Of a DNA stretch of 64,000 nt, positions 1-11,161 are shown piece after piece (within the stretch, counting starts at the first letter, position 1; every line of letters begins with the position of its first letter). Source of the DNA: Lophius americanus (Eukaryota > Chordata > Actinopteri > Lophiiformes > Lophiidae). The stretch covers positions 1,613,001-1,677,000 of the forward strand of contig JBBDHG010000124.1 in the NCBI GenBank assembly GCA_037951165.1, in the 5' to 3' direction. Made by a program: the position numbers and the translations under genes. The notes beneath the pieces are model-generated. The model did not search any database. It worked only from the letters and a program-made list of their open reading frames with translations, and was not told the origin of the DNA.

Positions 1-60
1 ATAGTATTTCCCCATAAGCTATCACTATATGTCACATTAATATTAATGTTATTATCAACC

Positions 61-452
61 TGGGATCCCTGCTGCTGCCGCGGCCCGACCATGGAGCTTT
101 GGAGAAAGTGGATTATAGCTGATATCTTTGCTGCTTTTCCCCCGTCTGTATCTCTCCTCACCCGTGTCTCTCTCCTTCTCACTCTCACTCTCTTTTTTTC
201 AAACCTGACCGGTCATAGCAGTAGGCCGTCCACCCTGAGTCTTGGATCTGCTCGAGGTTTCTGCCCGTTAAAGGGCAGTTTTATCTCGCCATTGTCGCCA
301 AGTGCTGCTCAAGGAGGAATTTGCCGGGTCCTGTAGATAATTCTATAAATAGTCTGGTCTAGACCTGCTCTTTCTGGAAAGCACCTTGAGACAACTGTTT
401 TGTGAATTGGCGCTATATAAATAACGATTGATTGATGATTGATTGATTGATA
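61..452 (+). repeat. LINE/SINE-like 3' tail with GATT repeats
   Basis: The stretch ends with a motif common at the 3' end of fish interspersed repeats (a segment reading ggcgctatataaataa) followed by short GATT/ATTG tandem repeats at about 428-452. Short tandem tails are typical of CR1/L2-type non-LTR elements and SINEs derived from them. The first 50 bases recur inverted near 20755-20815. A 96-codon ORF crosses it but resembles no protein I know. The exact family is not identified. Confidence 0.45.
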
Positions 453-934
453 TATCTCTGATGCCTCTAATTCCACAGAATGAACAATACAAACAAAATG
501 CGTGGTGCCAAAGCATCAATAAACACACGCAGGAATTTATTGAGGGTGTTAAAAGCTGATTTTCAGGGATGAGAGGTTCAAAGAGGCTTCTTTCAGAATT
601 GACTCATGACACACAATTGCCCCAAGAATCTCTACCAGACGACAATGTGAACAATGCAAGGGAGCCTGAAGGGGGAGATTGCTGCCTCCATAGCAACATT
701 TCTAGAAGGTTCTAACAACTTCTGGATCTCTCATTAGACAGAAATTGTCAGAAATTCTTATTTTGAAAAAGGGAAATTATCTTCCCACATTGATGCAGAG
801 AGTTTCATAACATATGATGTACAAAAGGATGGAAAAGAGCAGTCAGCCGCCCGGAATTTGGGTTGACATAAAAAGAACAGTAAATTAAAACAACAGAATC
901 AGATATTGCCTTCCATCTCCACCACAGGTCCTCC

Positions 935-1600
935 ATGCACAAGACAACTCAGAGCACGGTTCCAAATGCTGCAGCGCCTCCTGTATCACTACACAGAGAT
1001 GTCGATACATCATTTCCAATGTATAAAAACAATTGTCAGAATCACATTATGTCTATAATGGAAAAGCAAAATGAAAAAAACACAATGCTGGTGCGTCAAC
1101 AATGTCCTTTATCTCTGCCTAAGAGAGAAGTCCAACTATTCGATGGTGATCTATAGCAGTACCATGCTTTCATAGGTTCCTTTGAACAGATCATTGAAGG
1201 GAGGGCTGATGATGATGAAGATTGCCTACATTACATTTGGCGCAACCAAAAAAGATTGTCAGAAGGTCTCCACACATGACAGATGGAACTGGATATGAAA
1301 AGGCATAAGCTTTACTCCTAGAGCATTTTGGAAATGAGAACATAATAGCCTCTGCTTACATGGATAAAATCTTATCATGGCCATCAATTAAGACAGAGGA
1401 TGTGAATGCACTACAAGCATAGAGTGTGTTTTGGAGTGGATGCTGCAACGCCATGGATGAAGTACATAACTTGAGTGACTTAAATACACCTTCTTATATC
1501 CGCATGATCATTAAAAAATTGCCCTATAGGCTGAGGGACAAGTGACATACAGTTTTTTCATATAGTGGGATTTATCGAATGCAAAGTGAAGATAGCCACA
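935..1600 (+). pseudogene. BEL/Pao gag N-terminal remnant
   Basis: The reading frame from 935 contains LPKREVQLFDGDL, close to the 'LPKRE(I/V)..FDGDP..(F/Y)..F...FE' signature at which the gag of fish Pao elements begins. The frame stops at 1156, but translation past the stop continues the family pattern (HAFIGSFEQIIEG, then DCLHYIW). The segment up to 1600 is interrupted by several stops and shifts. It is a fossil and not a host gene. Confidence 0.7.
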
Positions 1601-1622
1601 GATCCTATTATTTGAAACATTC

Positions 1623-2550
1623 ATGATTCTACAATGGCAGTGGTATTCAAGGAAAGTGGCAGACCAAAACATTCACCTCGCCCAAATGCTAAAGGAAGTA
1701 GTTTTGCAAATAATATTGTATATGTTTGAGAAAAAGATCCAATCAGAAAACAGAGTTATAAATCGATATTCATTCAACACTTGCCTTTACTGCAAGGGTG
1801 GACACATGCTGGACTTGTGTAGTCTATTGGAGAAGACTACTCACAAGGAAAAGATGACTTTCCTGAAAGTGATTGGTGTATGTTTTGGCTGTTTGTGTAC
1901 TGGACACATCAGTAAGGACTGCAGGAAACGTCTATCTTGCAAAATATGTTGGCGAAGCACCCTATCATGCTCCACATCTATAAGGGGAGGGGAGCAGATG
2001 AAGAGAAAGGTAAGGAGCAACTCTGAGAGTGTTCTGATTGCAGTCCAAACCAGTGGTCTTACTGGGGCCGGTGAACATGACTGTAAGCTTGCCCTTGTAC
2101 CAGTGAAAGTCAAATCCAAGAACAGTGGAAATATATGCAATTTAGACCCAGGGAGCTCAGCATTGTTCTGTGCAAGGGGTCTGATGGACAGACTGAACCT
2201 CTCAGTGAGAAATTCTAGAATTATTTTGTGCTCCATGGGACAGGAGAAAGTTGTAGACTTTCACATTAGACATGATTTGGAAATTGCTTGTTTGGACAGT
2301 GACTGCTATATTGTGTTGCCAGACCTCCACACAATGTAAGATGCCTGTTAATAGAAGTAACATCCCACACCAGCAAGACCTAATACAATTGGCTCATTTG
2401 AAGCATGTCCATCTGCTAGAGATAGACACAGACATTGAGCTTTTGATTGGAATCAATCTACCCAGAGCTTTTGAACCGCTGGAAGTCATCCGGAGCATGG
2501 ATGAAGGTCCTTATGCCATCAAAACGATGCTCGGTTAGACTGTAAATGGA
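1623..2550 (+). pseudogene. BEL/Pao zinc knuckle and protease
   Basis: Two overlapping frames carry this part. The first (1623-2339) has a Pao-type cysteine-rich region (CLYCKGGHMLDLC, then VCFGCLCTGHISKDC), followed by LDPGSSALFC, which corresponds to the aspartic protease active-site region (D-x-G-S-S). A one-base shift near 2335 moves the frame to 2272-2538, which continues with ELLIGINLPRAFEP and DEGPYAIKTMLG, the conserved end of the Pao protease (DUF1758-like). The host-like flanks and many changed residues show it is inactive. Confidence 0.8.
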
Positions 2551-3025
2551 CCACTGGGTATATACTGGGTATAGACCAGTAGAATATGGTTATAGTCTTG
2601 TGCATCAGTCTGCAATCACCATGAATAGAATATCTTCTTTCCACCTAGATGAACTCTGGAAACAACAATTCATGACAGACTTCCCTGAATGTGGTCAGGA
2701 TGAACAGCCAGGACTGTCGAGAGAGGACTGTAGGTTCCTGGAAATGGCTGAAAGGACTGCGGAACTTGTGGATGTTCATTATTACAGTGCTTTATCTCTG
2801 AAGAACAAGAAATTGAGCATACCTAATAAGCGCAAAACTATTATTATTATTAAACCTGATAATGAGGACTTATCATTCCACAAGGACTTCACCACTTTCA
2901 TGAAAAACCTCATATCAAATGGATATGCAGAAAGAGTGCCTGCAACTGAGGTGGAGCGTAGTGATGGCAAGGTTTGGTACATCACACACCACGGGGTATA
3001 CCATCCCAAGAAAAGAAAGATCTGA
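2546..3025 (+). pseudogene. BEL/Pao reverse transcriptase, N-terminal part
   Basis: The frame contains LDELWKQQFMTDFPE, then KVWYITHHGVYHPKKRKI, which is the conserved entry to the Pao reverse transcriptase (usually 'GKVWYIPHHGVYHP(K/R)'). A stop follows directly at the point where the polymerase palm should begin. The bases after it still resemble the next family residues out of frame up to about 3110. The catalytic part is gone. Confidence 0.8.
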
Positions 3026-3446
3026 GTGGTATTTTATTGTGGAGCATCATTCTAAGGCAGTTCTCTCAATGCACAACTTCTGCAAGGCCCTGCTTTAGTT
3101 CAAGTGCATGAGATGTGGATCCGTTGCAATTTCTCTCCTCTAGAGGTATGAGGGCAGAGCTACTCCTAAAGCACGTAATATGGACTTTTGGTCCCTCATT
3201 TATCATGCAAACAGAGGATGGCTGTTTGGTTTTTGAGTCTCAGGAAGAAGAAAGAGACCTATCCAAATCCAGTTAAACCTGTGAAGGATGCAAATAAACC
3301 AAATTATTCTCTCTTCAAGGAGGTGAATAATTCCAAGGACAAGCTCTGTTTTTTTCTCTCTCACTTGAAGAGATCAGATATACGGAACTTCAAGTCATCA
3401 AGTCTGTCAAAGAGCAAGGTTCTCTGAAGAAATCCCTAGTCTCTAA

Positions 3447-4467
3447 ATGGGAGCCTATGTGAAGAGAAATACTCACATCTATAAACTAAGTCCTATACTT
3501 GATAATGGTGTGTTGAGAGTTGGAGGAGAACTTAGTAAGGCTGCTAAGCCTGAAGAGTTCAAAAATCCTGTGAAACTCGCTAATGACCTTCATATCAGGG
3601 ATCTTATCCTCCATCACATCCATCAAGAGGTTGGCCATGGTGGCAGAAATCATGTGCTATTCAGACTACGGCAAAGATACTGGATTCCTGGTGCCAGTGT
3701 CTCCACATGGAGGATCTTGTCGAAGTGTGTGATCTGCCGACGACTACATGTTGCTGTAGGTCAACAGCTAATGGAAGACATGCCTGTGGACAGAGTTTCT
3801 TCAGAAGAACTTCCCTTCAGTTATGTTGGAGTGGACTACTTTGGCCCGTTTGAAGTCAAGCGTGGGAGGAGTCTTGTAAAGAGATATGGAGTCATCTTCA
3901 CGTGTTTGGCTATAAGAGCATTGAAGTTGCGTCATAGCTAGACACAGATTCCTTTATTAATGCTTTGAGACGCTTCATTGCAAGACGGGAAAAGGTGAAA
4001 GAGTTGCGTTCAGACAATGGCTTCAACTTTGTCGGTGCTGAGCGTGAGTTTAGACAAGCCATTGAAGGATGGAACTTGGAACGGATCAATGACAAACTCG
4101 CATTCACAGGAATTAGGTGGACTTTTAACCCTCCTACTGGATCACATCATGGAAGAACATGTGTGGGGATCATTCACTTTATAAGAAAGGCTCTCAATTC
4201 CACTCTGGCACACAAAGTCTGGAGGAAGAAGAACTCCACACAGTGCTTTGTGAAGTGGAATCAATTTTCAATGATGGACCCATCACAAAGGAGTCCTCAG
4301 ATCCAAATGATCCGGAAGCATTAGCACCAAAACACCTTCTGCTCCTCAGAATCAAGCCTTGTTTACCACAAAGTCTTTTTCAATAGTTATACATTTATGC
4401 ACGACGGAGATGGAGGCAAGTCCAATACATGGCGGATCTGTTTTGGAAAAGGTGGACCAAGGAATAA
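3447..4467 (+). pseudogene. BEL/Pao integrase remnant
   Basis: Three frames cover an integrase. At 3447-3941 there is the zinc-binding H2C2 segment (DLILHHIHQEVGHGG, then CVICRR) and the start of the catalytic core (FSYVGVDYFGPF, holding the first acidic residue). At 3965-4324 there is ELRSDNGFNFVGAEREF (second acidic residue). The 4159-4386 frame carries the downstream core (EVESIFNDGPIT, then NDPEALAPKHLLLL). The bases to 4467 still encode a tail-like YMADLFWKRWTKE. At least two frameshifts separate the pieces. Confidence 0.85.
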
Positions 4468-4846
4468 TTACAATTAAGTTGGTCCAATAGAATTGCATAC
4501 TGCTTAAATAAACTAATTTAATCTTGCGGAAATAATTTTAATGGTTTAATTAAATTCATCCAAAGAATACCAGTTGGGTTCAAACAATATGAAAAAAGAC
4601 AAGTTTAAGTTTAAAGACAAGGTTTGACCCAGACCAGGACAAAGAAATGAGGAAATGCCATTGTTGATCTTAAGAGTTCCTCTGGGTCAGCAGTGTTTTT
4701 ACTCCAATGGATGCTTTTTTTTTGGTATTTATAAGTTGTATTATCTGTGTTCAGTTTGAATGTTTGGCTCAATTCTGATCTGGTTATCTCAAAGATTCAC
4801 AATCATGTTCCAGAGTGACCTGCATCTGGATCTAGACGCAATGTCA

Positions 4847-4854
4847 AATATATA

Positions 4855-4903
<49 letters not shown>
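4847..4903. repeat. TA dinucleotide microsatellite
   Basis: About 57 bases of alternating T and A with one early interruption. Confidence 0.95.
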
Positions 4904-4904
4904 C

Positions 4905-5125
4905 TTACTTTTGGGAAGTGTGTCTGGATGAAGAGATGGATTCAGGTATTCTTTACAAATTTCTTTAAATTTGAGAGATATAGGTTTTGTTTTTTTTCAC
5001 CAATTCAGATTGCTGCAGAACGTTGATCTCGCAAAGATCACTATAAGGACAATCAGTGGCGGCTCTGTTGGCGCCTCCTTCCTCCTCCTTTCTCTGCTTT
5101 ACTTGCACTCCATTGAATTCCACGA
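4905..5125 (+). repeat. Interspersed repeat, inverted copy at 19755-19972
   Basis: This segment (starting aacttacttttgggaagtg and passing through ttggcgcctccttcctcct) is the reverse complement of 19755-19972 with roughly 85-90% visible agreement by eye. No coding potential is evident. The two copies face each other across the first half of the window. Confidence 0.8.
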
Positions 5126-5339
5126 AAAGTTAAAAATATAAAGAAAAAGGAAAGAATACGATCTCCAATGGCATATATAAAAATTAGCTATAATAGTCCA
5201 GATAAAGAAGTGATAGAGTTGTCCAGGTGCAGATGTGCATTAGTGCAATCAGAGGAAAACACATAGTGTGTAGTTGATAATTATCAGATACACATGGTGT
5301 GTAGTGAGGTAGCAGAGTTCTGGGTTTTAGATACAAGTG

Positions 5340-5886
5340 TCAGAGGGTTAGTTGTAAAGTCTGACTGCAGTCGGGACAGAGGACCTGTGGTAGAGGTCTG
5401 TCTTACACTGTGGGTGTCGTAATCTCCTGCTGAAGAAGCTACTCAGAGCTCCAACAGTCTGCAGCAGACCACAGTATAGACAATAACAGATGCTACCACA
5501 GTGTAATAGAAGGTATTTAACAGAGTCCTGCACACTCCGAAGGACCTCAGTCTCCTCAGCATGTGGAGACGACCTTGACCCTTCTTGTAAAGGACATCTG
5601 TGTTGTCCGACCAGTCCAGTTTATTGTTGACGTGAACACCCAGGAATTTGTATTAGGTCAACTGTTCAATGTCCAAACACTGGATGTTCACCGGTAGGTT
5701 CTGTGAGGAACTCCCTCGGAGGTCAATCACCAGGTTTTTTGTTTTGTTGGTGTTAATCTAAAGGTGATTGAACTCAAAACAGACCACAATGTCCATAATG
5801 GTGTTCTGGTACCCCAGATCGTTGCCCTCAAATACGTTGATACTGATGATATCTGAGTCATCTGAGAACTTCTGGAGATTGCAGTG
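5340..5886 (-). mobile_element. L2/CR1-like LINE reverse transcriptase, 3' fragment
   Basis: Read on the minus strand, this matches the plus-strand LINE at about 32150-32500 almost base for base. Both include a stretch reading ctggggtaccagaacacc and a stretch encoding the post-palm part of the reverse transcriptase. It is therefore the same family in opposite orientation, 5'-truncated at the TATC microsatellite. The ORF at 5348-5533 (minus) is a piece of its C-terminal region. Several stops show it is dead. Confidence 0.75.
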
Positions 5887-6037
<151 letters not shown>

Positions 6038-6084
6038 AACAAATGCTCTGAAACAAAAGTATTTAAATATTAACACAGTCTGCT

Positions 6085-6310
6085 TTGCTAATATGATATT
6101 GGACCTCTTGATGCAGCTTAAACTGCTCTGACTGTTGAGGGGTGAACATAAGAACTCATGAAGATGTCCTGTGATTTCTGGTACCAAGCATTCATATCCA
6201 ATCTCTTACGTCCAGCAGATCCTAATTTGCGATTTAAGGGGATCCCACAGATTTTCTTTAGGATTAAACTTGAATTTGGAGGCCAAGTCATCATTTGAAA
6301 ACTTTTTCAA
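6085..6310 (-). mobile_element. Tc1-like DNA transposon fragment
   Basis: The sequence retains a line common to many fish Tc1-like elements: 'ccagcagatcc' followed further on by 'atttggaggccaagtca'. On the minus strand this lies at the 3' end of the transposase gene. The copy at 33685-33910 is slightly more complete. No reading frame survives. Confidence 0.6.
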
Positions 6311-6629
6311 TATGTTGCCTTTAGTTGTCCTGCAAGTGAGTGAAGTTTATGCCAGGAACTCGAGATAATCCAGAATTTGTTGAACCAAACTACAATCATT
6401 AACTGTATTTCTACAAAGAAAAATATGCACTCATGGGCGAGAGGCTACTTTAATTTTGCTGTCACTAGCACAAGCTGTTTCTGCATTGATGTAATAGAAC
6501 TGTAACTTTATAACCTATTTTTTCTTTTAATGACTACGGTACACATCTACACTTGGTGGCCATCAGAAGAATTAGTGCTCCTAGAGAGGAATAGCCTCAC
6601 ATGTTGAACCTGACTGTTCATGCTCTCTT

Positions 6630-6889
6630 CTCAGACTGACATGGCAGGATCCACATCTGCAAGACTGAAGGTGATTTTAGGGGAGAACCTCGTTGAAGAA
6701 CTTAATCTTCAAAATGGCATACCAGAGTCACTTGATGACCTTCTCCACGAGGTGCAGACTACCTTCAGGATAAATGCCAACATCAGACTACAGTACATGG
6801 ACCAAGATTTTGACAATGACTTTTATTTTGAATTCTACCACCACACTACAGGATTTAGGGACAATCAAGGTCGTCCACCTGGAAACTGA
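6630..6889 (+). pseudogene. PB1-like N-terminal exon of a SAMD3-like fish family (fossil)
   Basis: A good splice acceptor (pyrimidines then cag) lies just before an ATG at 6641. The frame from there (about 82 residues) begins MAGSTSARLKVILGEN and continues with GIPESLDDLLHEV and IRLQYMDQDFDNDFY. This layout resembles the PB1-like N-terminal domain of a multicopy family of uncharacterised fish proteins often labelled 'sterile alpha motif domain-containing protein 3-like'. The family assignment is from memory of the pattern and is tentative. After about 60 residues the frame runs into unrelated residues and stops. The large remaining part of such proteins is not present downstream, apart from a candidate short exon at 7972-8059. 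Probably a non-functional fragment. Confidence 0.5.
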
Positions 6890-7971
6890 TGAAGCTGTGA
6901 TTAGTCCCGCAGAGCAGCAGAGGCCTTGATTAAAAGGCTCCCTTGTCGTATTTGTGAAAATAAAGCGTTATTATATTACTTTGATTAATACTAGAAATTT
7001 TGACACAATGAAAAACAAAAATGAAGGCTGAGGTCAAACATCGATGAACACTTTACGTCTTCAGCGGCTTGAATACGATGGATGTGGATGACAGGATGCT
7101 ACAAATGTGCTCTCTGTGCGCTGTAACACACCTGAGCGTCGTACGGCCGTGTTGAACGCGCGTGCCGGTGGAACGAAGCGACGGAGACACAAACACGGCT
7201 CGACTCTATTGGTGCACAGAGAAAAGATCTGGAGAAGAACCGACATAGAGTAGATATGTTTGTTCAGGTTAACTTCATCTTTGCTCATTATCGTCTCTTT
7301 AAAATAGAATATGTTCTTACAACTGATGTCTAATCATGACAGAAAAATTACTCCATAGTTATTAGGTCTTATTTTCTTTTTATCGTAGAGAATTGAATAT
7401 AGAAGGTGAAATAATGTTCTGAACCCATGGTGAACGACTTTTAAAGTTGAGATTGTCTCTTTTCTACTATTCATCATTAAAATTATATATTTGAATTTAA
7501 ACCATTAAGAAGGCTTAAAATAGAAAATATTCATACGTGCAATTAATTTTGATTACTTACATTCCTTTTCTTAATGGATTGAAAGCCCTTGTAAAAATTC
7601 AACTAACTACCTACCAGATTTACCCAAACACAGAGATAAATCTGGTTTTAATAATCTGCTTTTCCTCCAAACTTATTGTGGCATTTATGATGGAAATGAT
7701 GAGAATATAGATTTGAAAGTATTTTGGGTGATTCTTATAGAGACTCATCTTGCAGGACAGCATGTCTATCCAAGGATCGATGGACCTCCACGGCTGGGCT
7801 GGACAAACTAAGAAGCACCACCTGCCTCAGCCATCCTACCACGAAGTCAGTCAGTCATTCTTTAAACATTTTAAATAAGAAGATCCAAACACTCAAAGCA
7901 ATTAAGCTCTAAGAGAATGAATGTCTGTTAAAGGAAATTATGAAATAATAATCAAGATTGTTTTGTCCTAG

Positions 7972-8059
7972 ACTGAAGACATTCATCTTCAGAGAGTTTG
8001 TCCTGAAAGTTCTCGTCATCTTCCTGGGAGAAGATCCAGGTGACTTGATCAAAGAATAT
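7972..8059 (+). other. Candidate 88-bp exon, conserved in both duplicates
   Basis: A strong acceptor (ttgttttgtcctag) and a strong donor (gtaagt) flank an 88-base open segment whose only long frame includes FLGEDPGDLIKEY. The copy at 35495-35582 keeps both sites and the frame. It lies 1.3 kb downstream of the PB1-like exon in both blocks and could be another exon of that gene. I cannot assign a function. The rest of 6890-9230 shows no convincing genes. Confidence 0.35.
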
Positions 8060-9297
8060 GTAAGTTCCAAAAACAATAACATGTACTTATTAACAATGTC
8101 AGCAGAAGTTGTCATGGAGAGAAATGTTAAAATATCTTACATTCATGGATATCAATTAAAAATAATCATTTTACACCAGAGGCTTTGTTGGACAAATTTG
8201 TTTAGTTTTTTTGTTTGGTTTCCACCAATAAGGCCTCTGATGTTTTATCTTCTTCATAAACCTTTTGGTAAATAGATCAGAACAAATGATTAATTGTCTG
8301 TACAAGATTGAATACTAAAACATTTTGAGAATTAGTTTGTTTTGACAATCAGACAATCAAACCTTCCCTAAATTTCTTTTGGTTTGGGTTCTTATCAATT
8401 TGAGGCGATGTAATACATCGATCTAAAACATTAAGAAACCCTTGAATCACACACCAGAACTTAAACACAATTTTTTTTTCATTTTTAAATCTTTATTCAT
8501 ATACATTGAATAATTTGTGAACAAAATGAAGTAAGAATGATCAATGAAACCAGAACCACTGAGGGCTAGCTTCTAAAGTAAACCCAGTTTCAGAGTGAGG
8601 AATGGACATCACAGGTTCTGACCCAGCTGGTGTGAATTTGATGAGGACAACTCATAATGTGTCTCAGTAGTGAGTTTGACATTTGACCTCCATGTATCTG
8701 TACACAGTTATATTTCTCCTCTCACCTTTCTGTAACCAAACATCCACATGGCCTCACATATCAAAGTTATGTCATCATCTACGACCACATCAGACAGCCT
8801 GTCATGTCATCAGCTTCCTTTAGACTGTTATATTCATTAATTGTATTTAGTTATTCATTCTGTAAAACCATAAGTCAAAGCTTATGACAAAAACAAATAT
8901 TACTTGTGCAGCATTGTGGTAACGTTTCATCGCTCACGATAGCCAGCAGTTCTGCGTGCTAATAAAAGCTAACAATTAATAATGTTAACAATGGATGATT
9001 ATACACATGAAGATAGTATCTGGGAATAATTACTTTTTTCCCTCTTTGGTAAAGCTATTAAACAAGAAATTTACATTTACATTTTGAGACTTAAGAACCT
9101 CCTAAGCAGAAAATAGGAAACTTTCATGTAAATCTCAAAATTTTAATAAGGAATTTGCATTTAGGTGTTTATAACAAAAAACAAATAAATTCAACAAGCC
9201 CAGTTTTGGTCCAGCAAACCTAAACTGTCACTGGAGAGGAGAGAGGAGTCGGGAGGGGAGTCACTGGAGTCGGGAGAGCTGTTACTGGAGGTAGGAG

Positions 9298-9524
9298 TCA
9301 CTCGAGGAGTCGGGAGAGGGAGTCACTCGAGGAGTCGGGAGAGGGAGTCACTCGAGGAGTCGGGAGAGGGAGGTACTCTAGGAGTTGGGAGAGGGAGTCA
9401 CTCGAGGAGTCGGGAGAGGGAGTCACTCGAGGAGTCGGGAGAGGGAGTCACTCGAGGAGTCGGGAGAGGGAGTCACTCGAGGAGTCGGGAGAGGGAGTCA
9501 CTCGAGGAGTCGAGGGAAGGGGAG
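9298..9524. repeat. 25-bp minisatellite, about nine units
   Basis: Near-perfect tandem units of 25 bases (cactcgaggagtcgggagag plus ggagt). One degenerate unit lies near 9373. Units continue directly without spacers, so this is not a CRISPR array. ORFs through it are artefacts of a 75-base-compatible repeat. Confidence 0.9.
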
Positions 9525-9539
9525 TCTATGGCGCTGGCC

Positions 9540-10350
9540 AACGGGTCCTCAACCTCAGCCGGGTTCTTCAAAAAAAAGAGTCCCGATCGCCACTAACCAC
9601 AGGAGCACTACCGGCTCCCTCAGGTGATGTTGGTGGTTGAGGGTTAGTGGGTAGGAGGCCAGCGGACTCCGGACCCACAGCAGACAGAGGACTAGCCAGC
9701 CATTGGCTAGAAAACACCGGGGCTGTAGCAGGAGAAGAACCAACAGGCCGGGACCCGGAACATGATGGCAGTTTGTCCAGGATCTCCACAATTAACCACT
9801 CCAGCAGGAAATCCCTCAGCCAGGGTTGGGCAGAGACCTTCCGGCGAGCGATGCGGAGAGCGGCCTGTTGTACCTCCTCGTGAGGACTCTTCATCCACTC
9901 CACATGGATGCAGATCAGTGTGTAAGTCACATCATTCATTTCTACTTCCATCAACGCGTCCGCTGGGTCCATTCTGACCAGCTTGTTCTGTTAGGAACTT
10001 TCTTGGGGTTTAGCTTGGACCCAAACGCAGACACAAGACGCGTCAGAGCAGGTGCAAAAATATTCATTATAAACAAAAGATCAGGAGGAAAAACAGGAAC
10101 AAAAAAACATTAGGATTAACTTACGTCTAGTAACTGGGAGGAGGCTGGGACGCGTGATGACACGGGGGAACATCATACAACGAACTGGCACAGAAGGGAA
10201 GGTGAGGACAGACTATATACACTGACGTAACAAGACAATGAGACACAGGTGGAGGGCAAACACAGGTGAACACGATGACCAATCACAGGACAGACACAGA
10301 GGGAGAAAGGAACACTAGTGAAACACACTCAAAGGCAACACAAATCAAAG
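9540..10350 (-). mobile_element. Gypsy-like LTR and gag-like fragment, copy 1
   Basis: On the minus strand an LTR-like segment lies at about 10020-10350, with a tatata-type promoter and the order typical of fish gypsy LTRs. It is followed by a junction (tttgggtccaag, then aacagaacaagctgg) and an ORF at 9568-9972. That ORF starts MDPADALMEVEMNDVTY, resembling gypsy gag starts (MDPAD), and runs about 134 residues, proline-rich near the end. Downstream it runs into the minisatellite. No pol and no second LTR are seen, so it is a truncated or non-autonomous element. Confidence 0.6.
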
Positions 10351-10457
10351 TGACGGAACTTCCCCTAATAATATATAAAAACAAAGGTTTGACTTTAGGA
10401 AAGGCCCCGTCAATGTTTATCCTGGTACTTATTTCCTTTTGCTTCTTCATTTTCTTG

Positions 10458-11010
10458 TACACTGTAAAATAAAAATCAATACAATAGTAACAATAGCTGT
10501 TGTTGCTAGAATTTTACCGTACAAAATACAGTCATCATGTACGACACAGTACGGTAAATAACTATTGTAACAAAAATAATGTAAAAATTAATTATGACAC
10601 CATAATTAATTATCTAAAATAACAGTAAATTATATGAATCTAGACTTTTAATCTAGAAATAAACATCAAAACAGAAACATTTACAGTATTTTTTGTATCT
10701 TCAGTCAGTCGATATTATGGGTTGCTGTTGCTCGATGGTTAAAGATTTATTTATGTTTTCATTCCAGTAAAATCTGTTATTTATACAGAATAATACTTAT
10801 AATACTGTTTACTACAGGGAGACTGATTTCAAATTTATCGTCTTTAACTGTTGATATTTGACACCTTTTTTTTTTGGTAGTTCCTACTGACAATTTTTAC
10901 AGTTTAAGTTTAAAAAAATGTTGCAATACTGTAATTATATGTGATTAACTATATAACTGTAAACTTGAATATGTATAAAAATATACAGTAATGTTTTTTA
11001 CACGGTGATC
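10458..11010. repeat. AT-rich MITE-like repeat
   Basis: An AT-rich block bounded by cactgtaaaa on the left and, inverted, a similar tttttacacggtg on the right. Internal segments repeat as imperfect palindromes (for example around taccgtacaaaatacagtc). This looks like a small non-autonomous DNA element, but target duplications were not resolved. The copy is at 37972-38545. Confidence 0.35.
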
Positions 11011-11161
11011 ATAATTTTTTAGGGTAAATTCTGACAACCACAGCTGCAGGTATTTTAACGTAAATGGCAGGATTACACACGAAGAAAAACATAGTTCTGA
11101 ATCTAATATTCCAGTCATTCCCACAGATACCCTACATTTTACACACGGATCCTTTAGGGTT

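Larger units (their letters stand above)
900..4470 (+). mobile_element. Decayed BEL/Pao LTR retrotransposon
   Basis: Plus-strand fragments occur in the order gag, zinc-knuckle region, aspartic protease, start of reverse transcriptase, integrase, which is the BEL/Pao order. Frame changes and stops break it throughout, and most of the reverse transcriptase and all of RNase H are missing between about 3025 and 3440. I did not find two matching LTRs, so the outer limits are approximate. From 4470 to 4845 the sequence is AT-rich with nothing recognisable. Confidence 0.85.

Noticed and set aside
7061..7288. 75-codon minus ORF (MSKDEVNLNKHIYS)
   Set aside because: Copy 2 lacks about 100 bases of it and there is no family similarity or splice support.
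9298..9524. Regular repeat that could suggest a CRISPR array
   Set aside because: Units are contiguous with no unique spacers and the genome is a vertebrate.
9385..9627. Arg/Ser/Glu-rich ORF, and similar ones at 36813-37439
   Set aside because: They arise from purine-rich minisatellites with repeat units compatible with an open frame. No domain or splice context.
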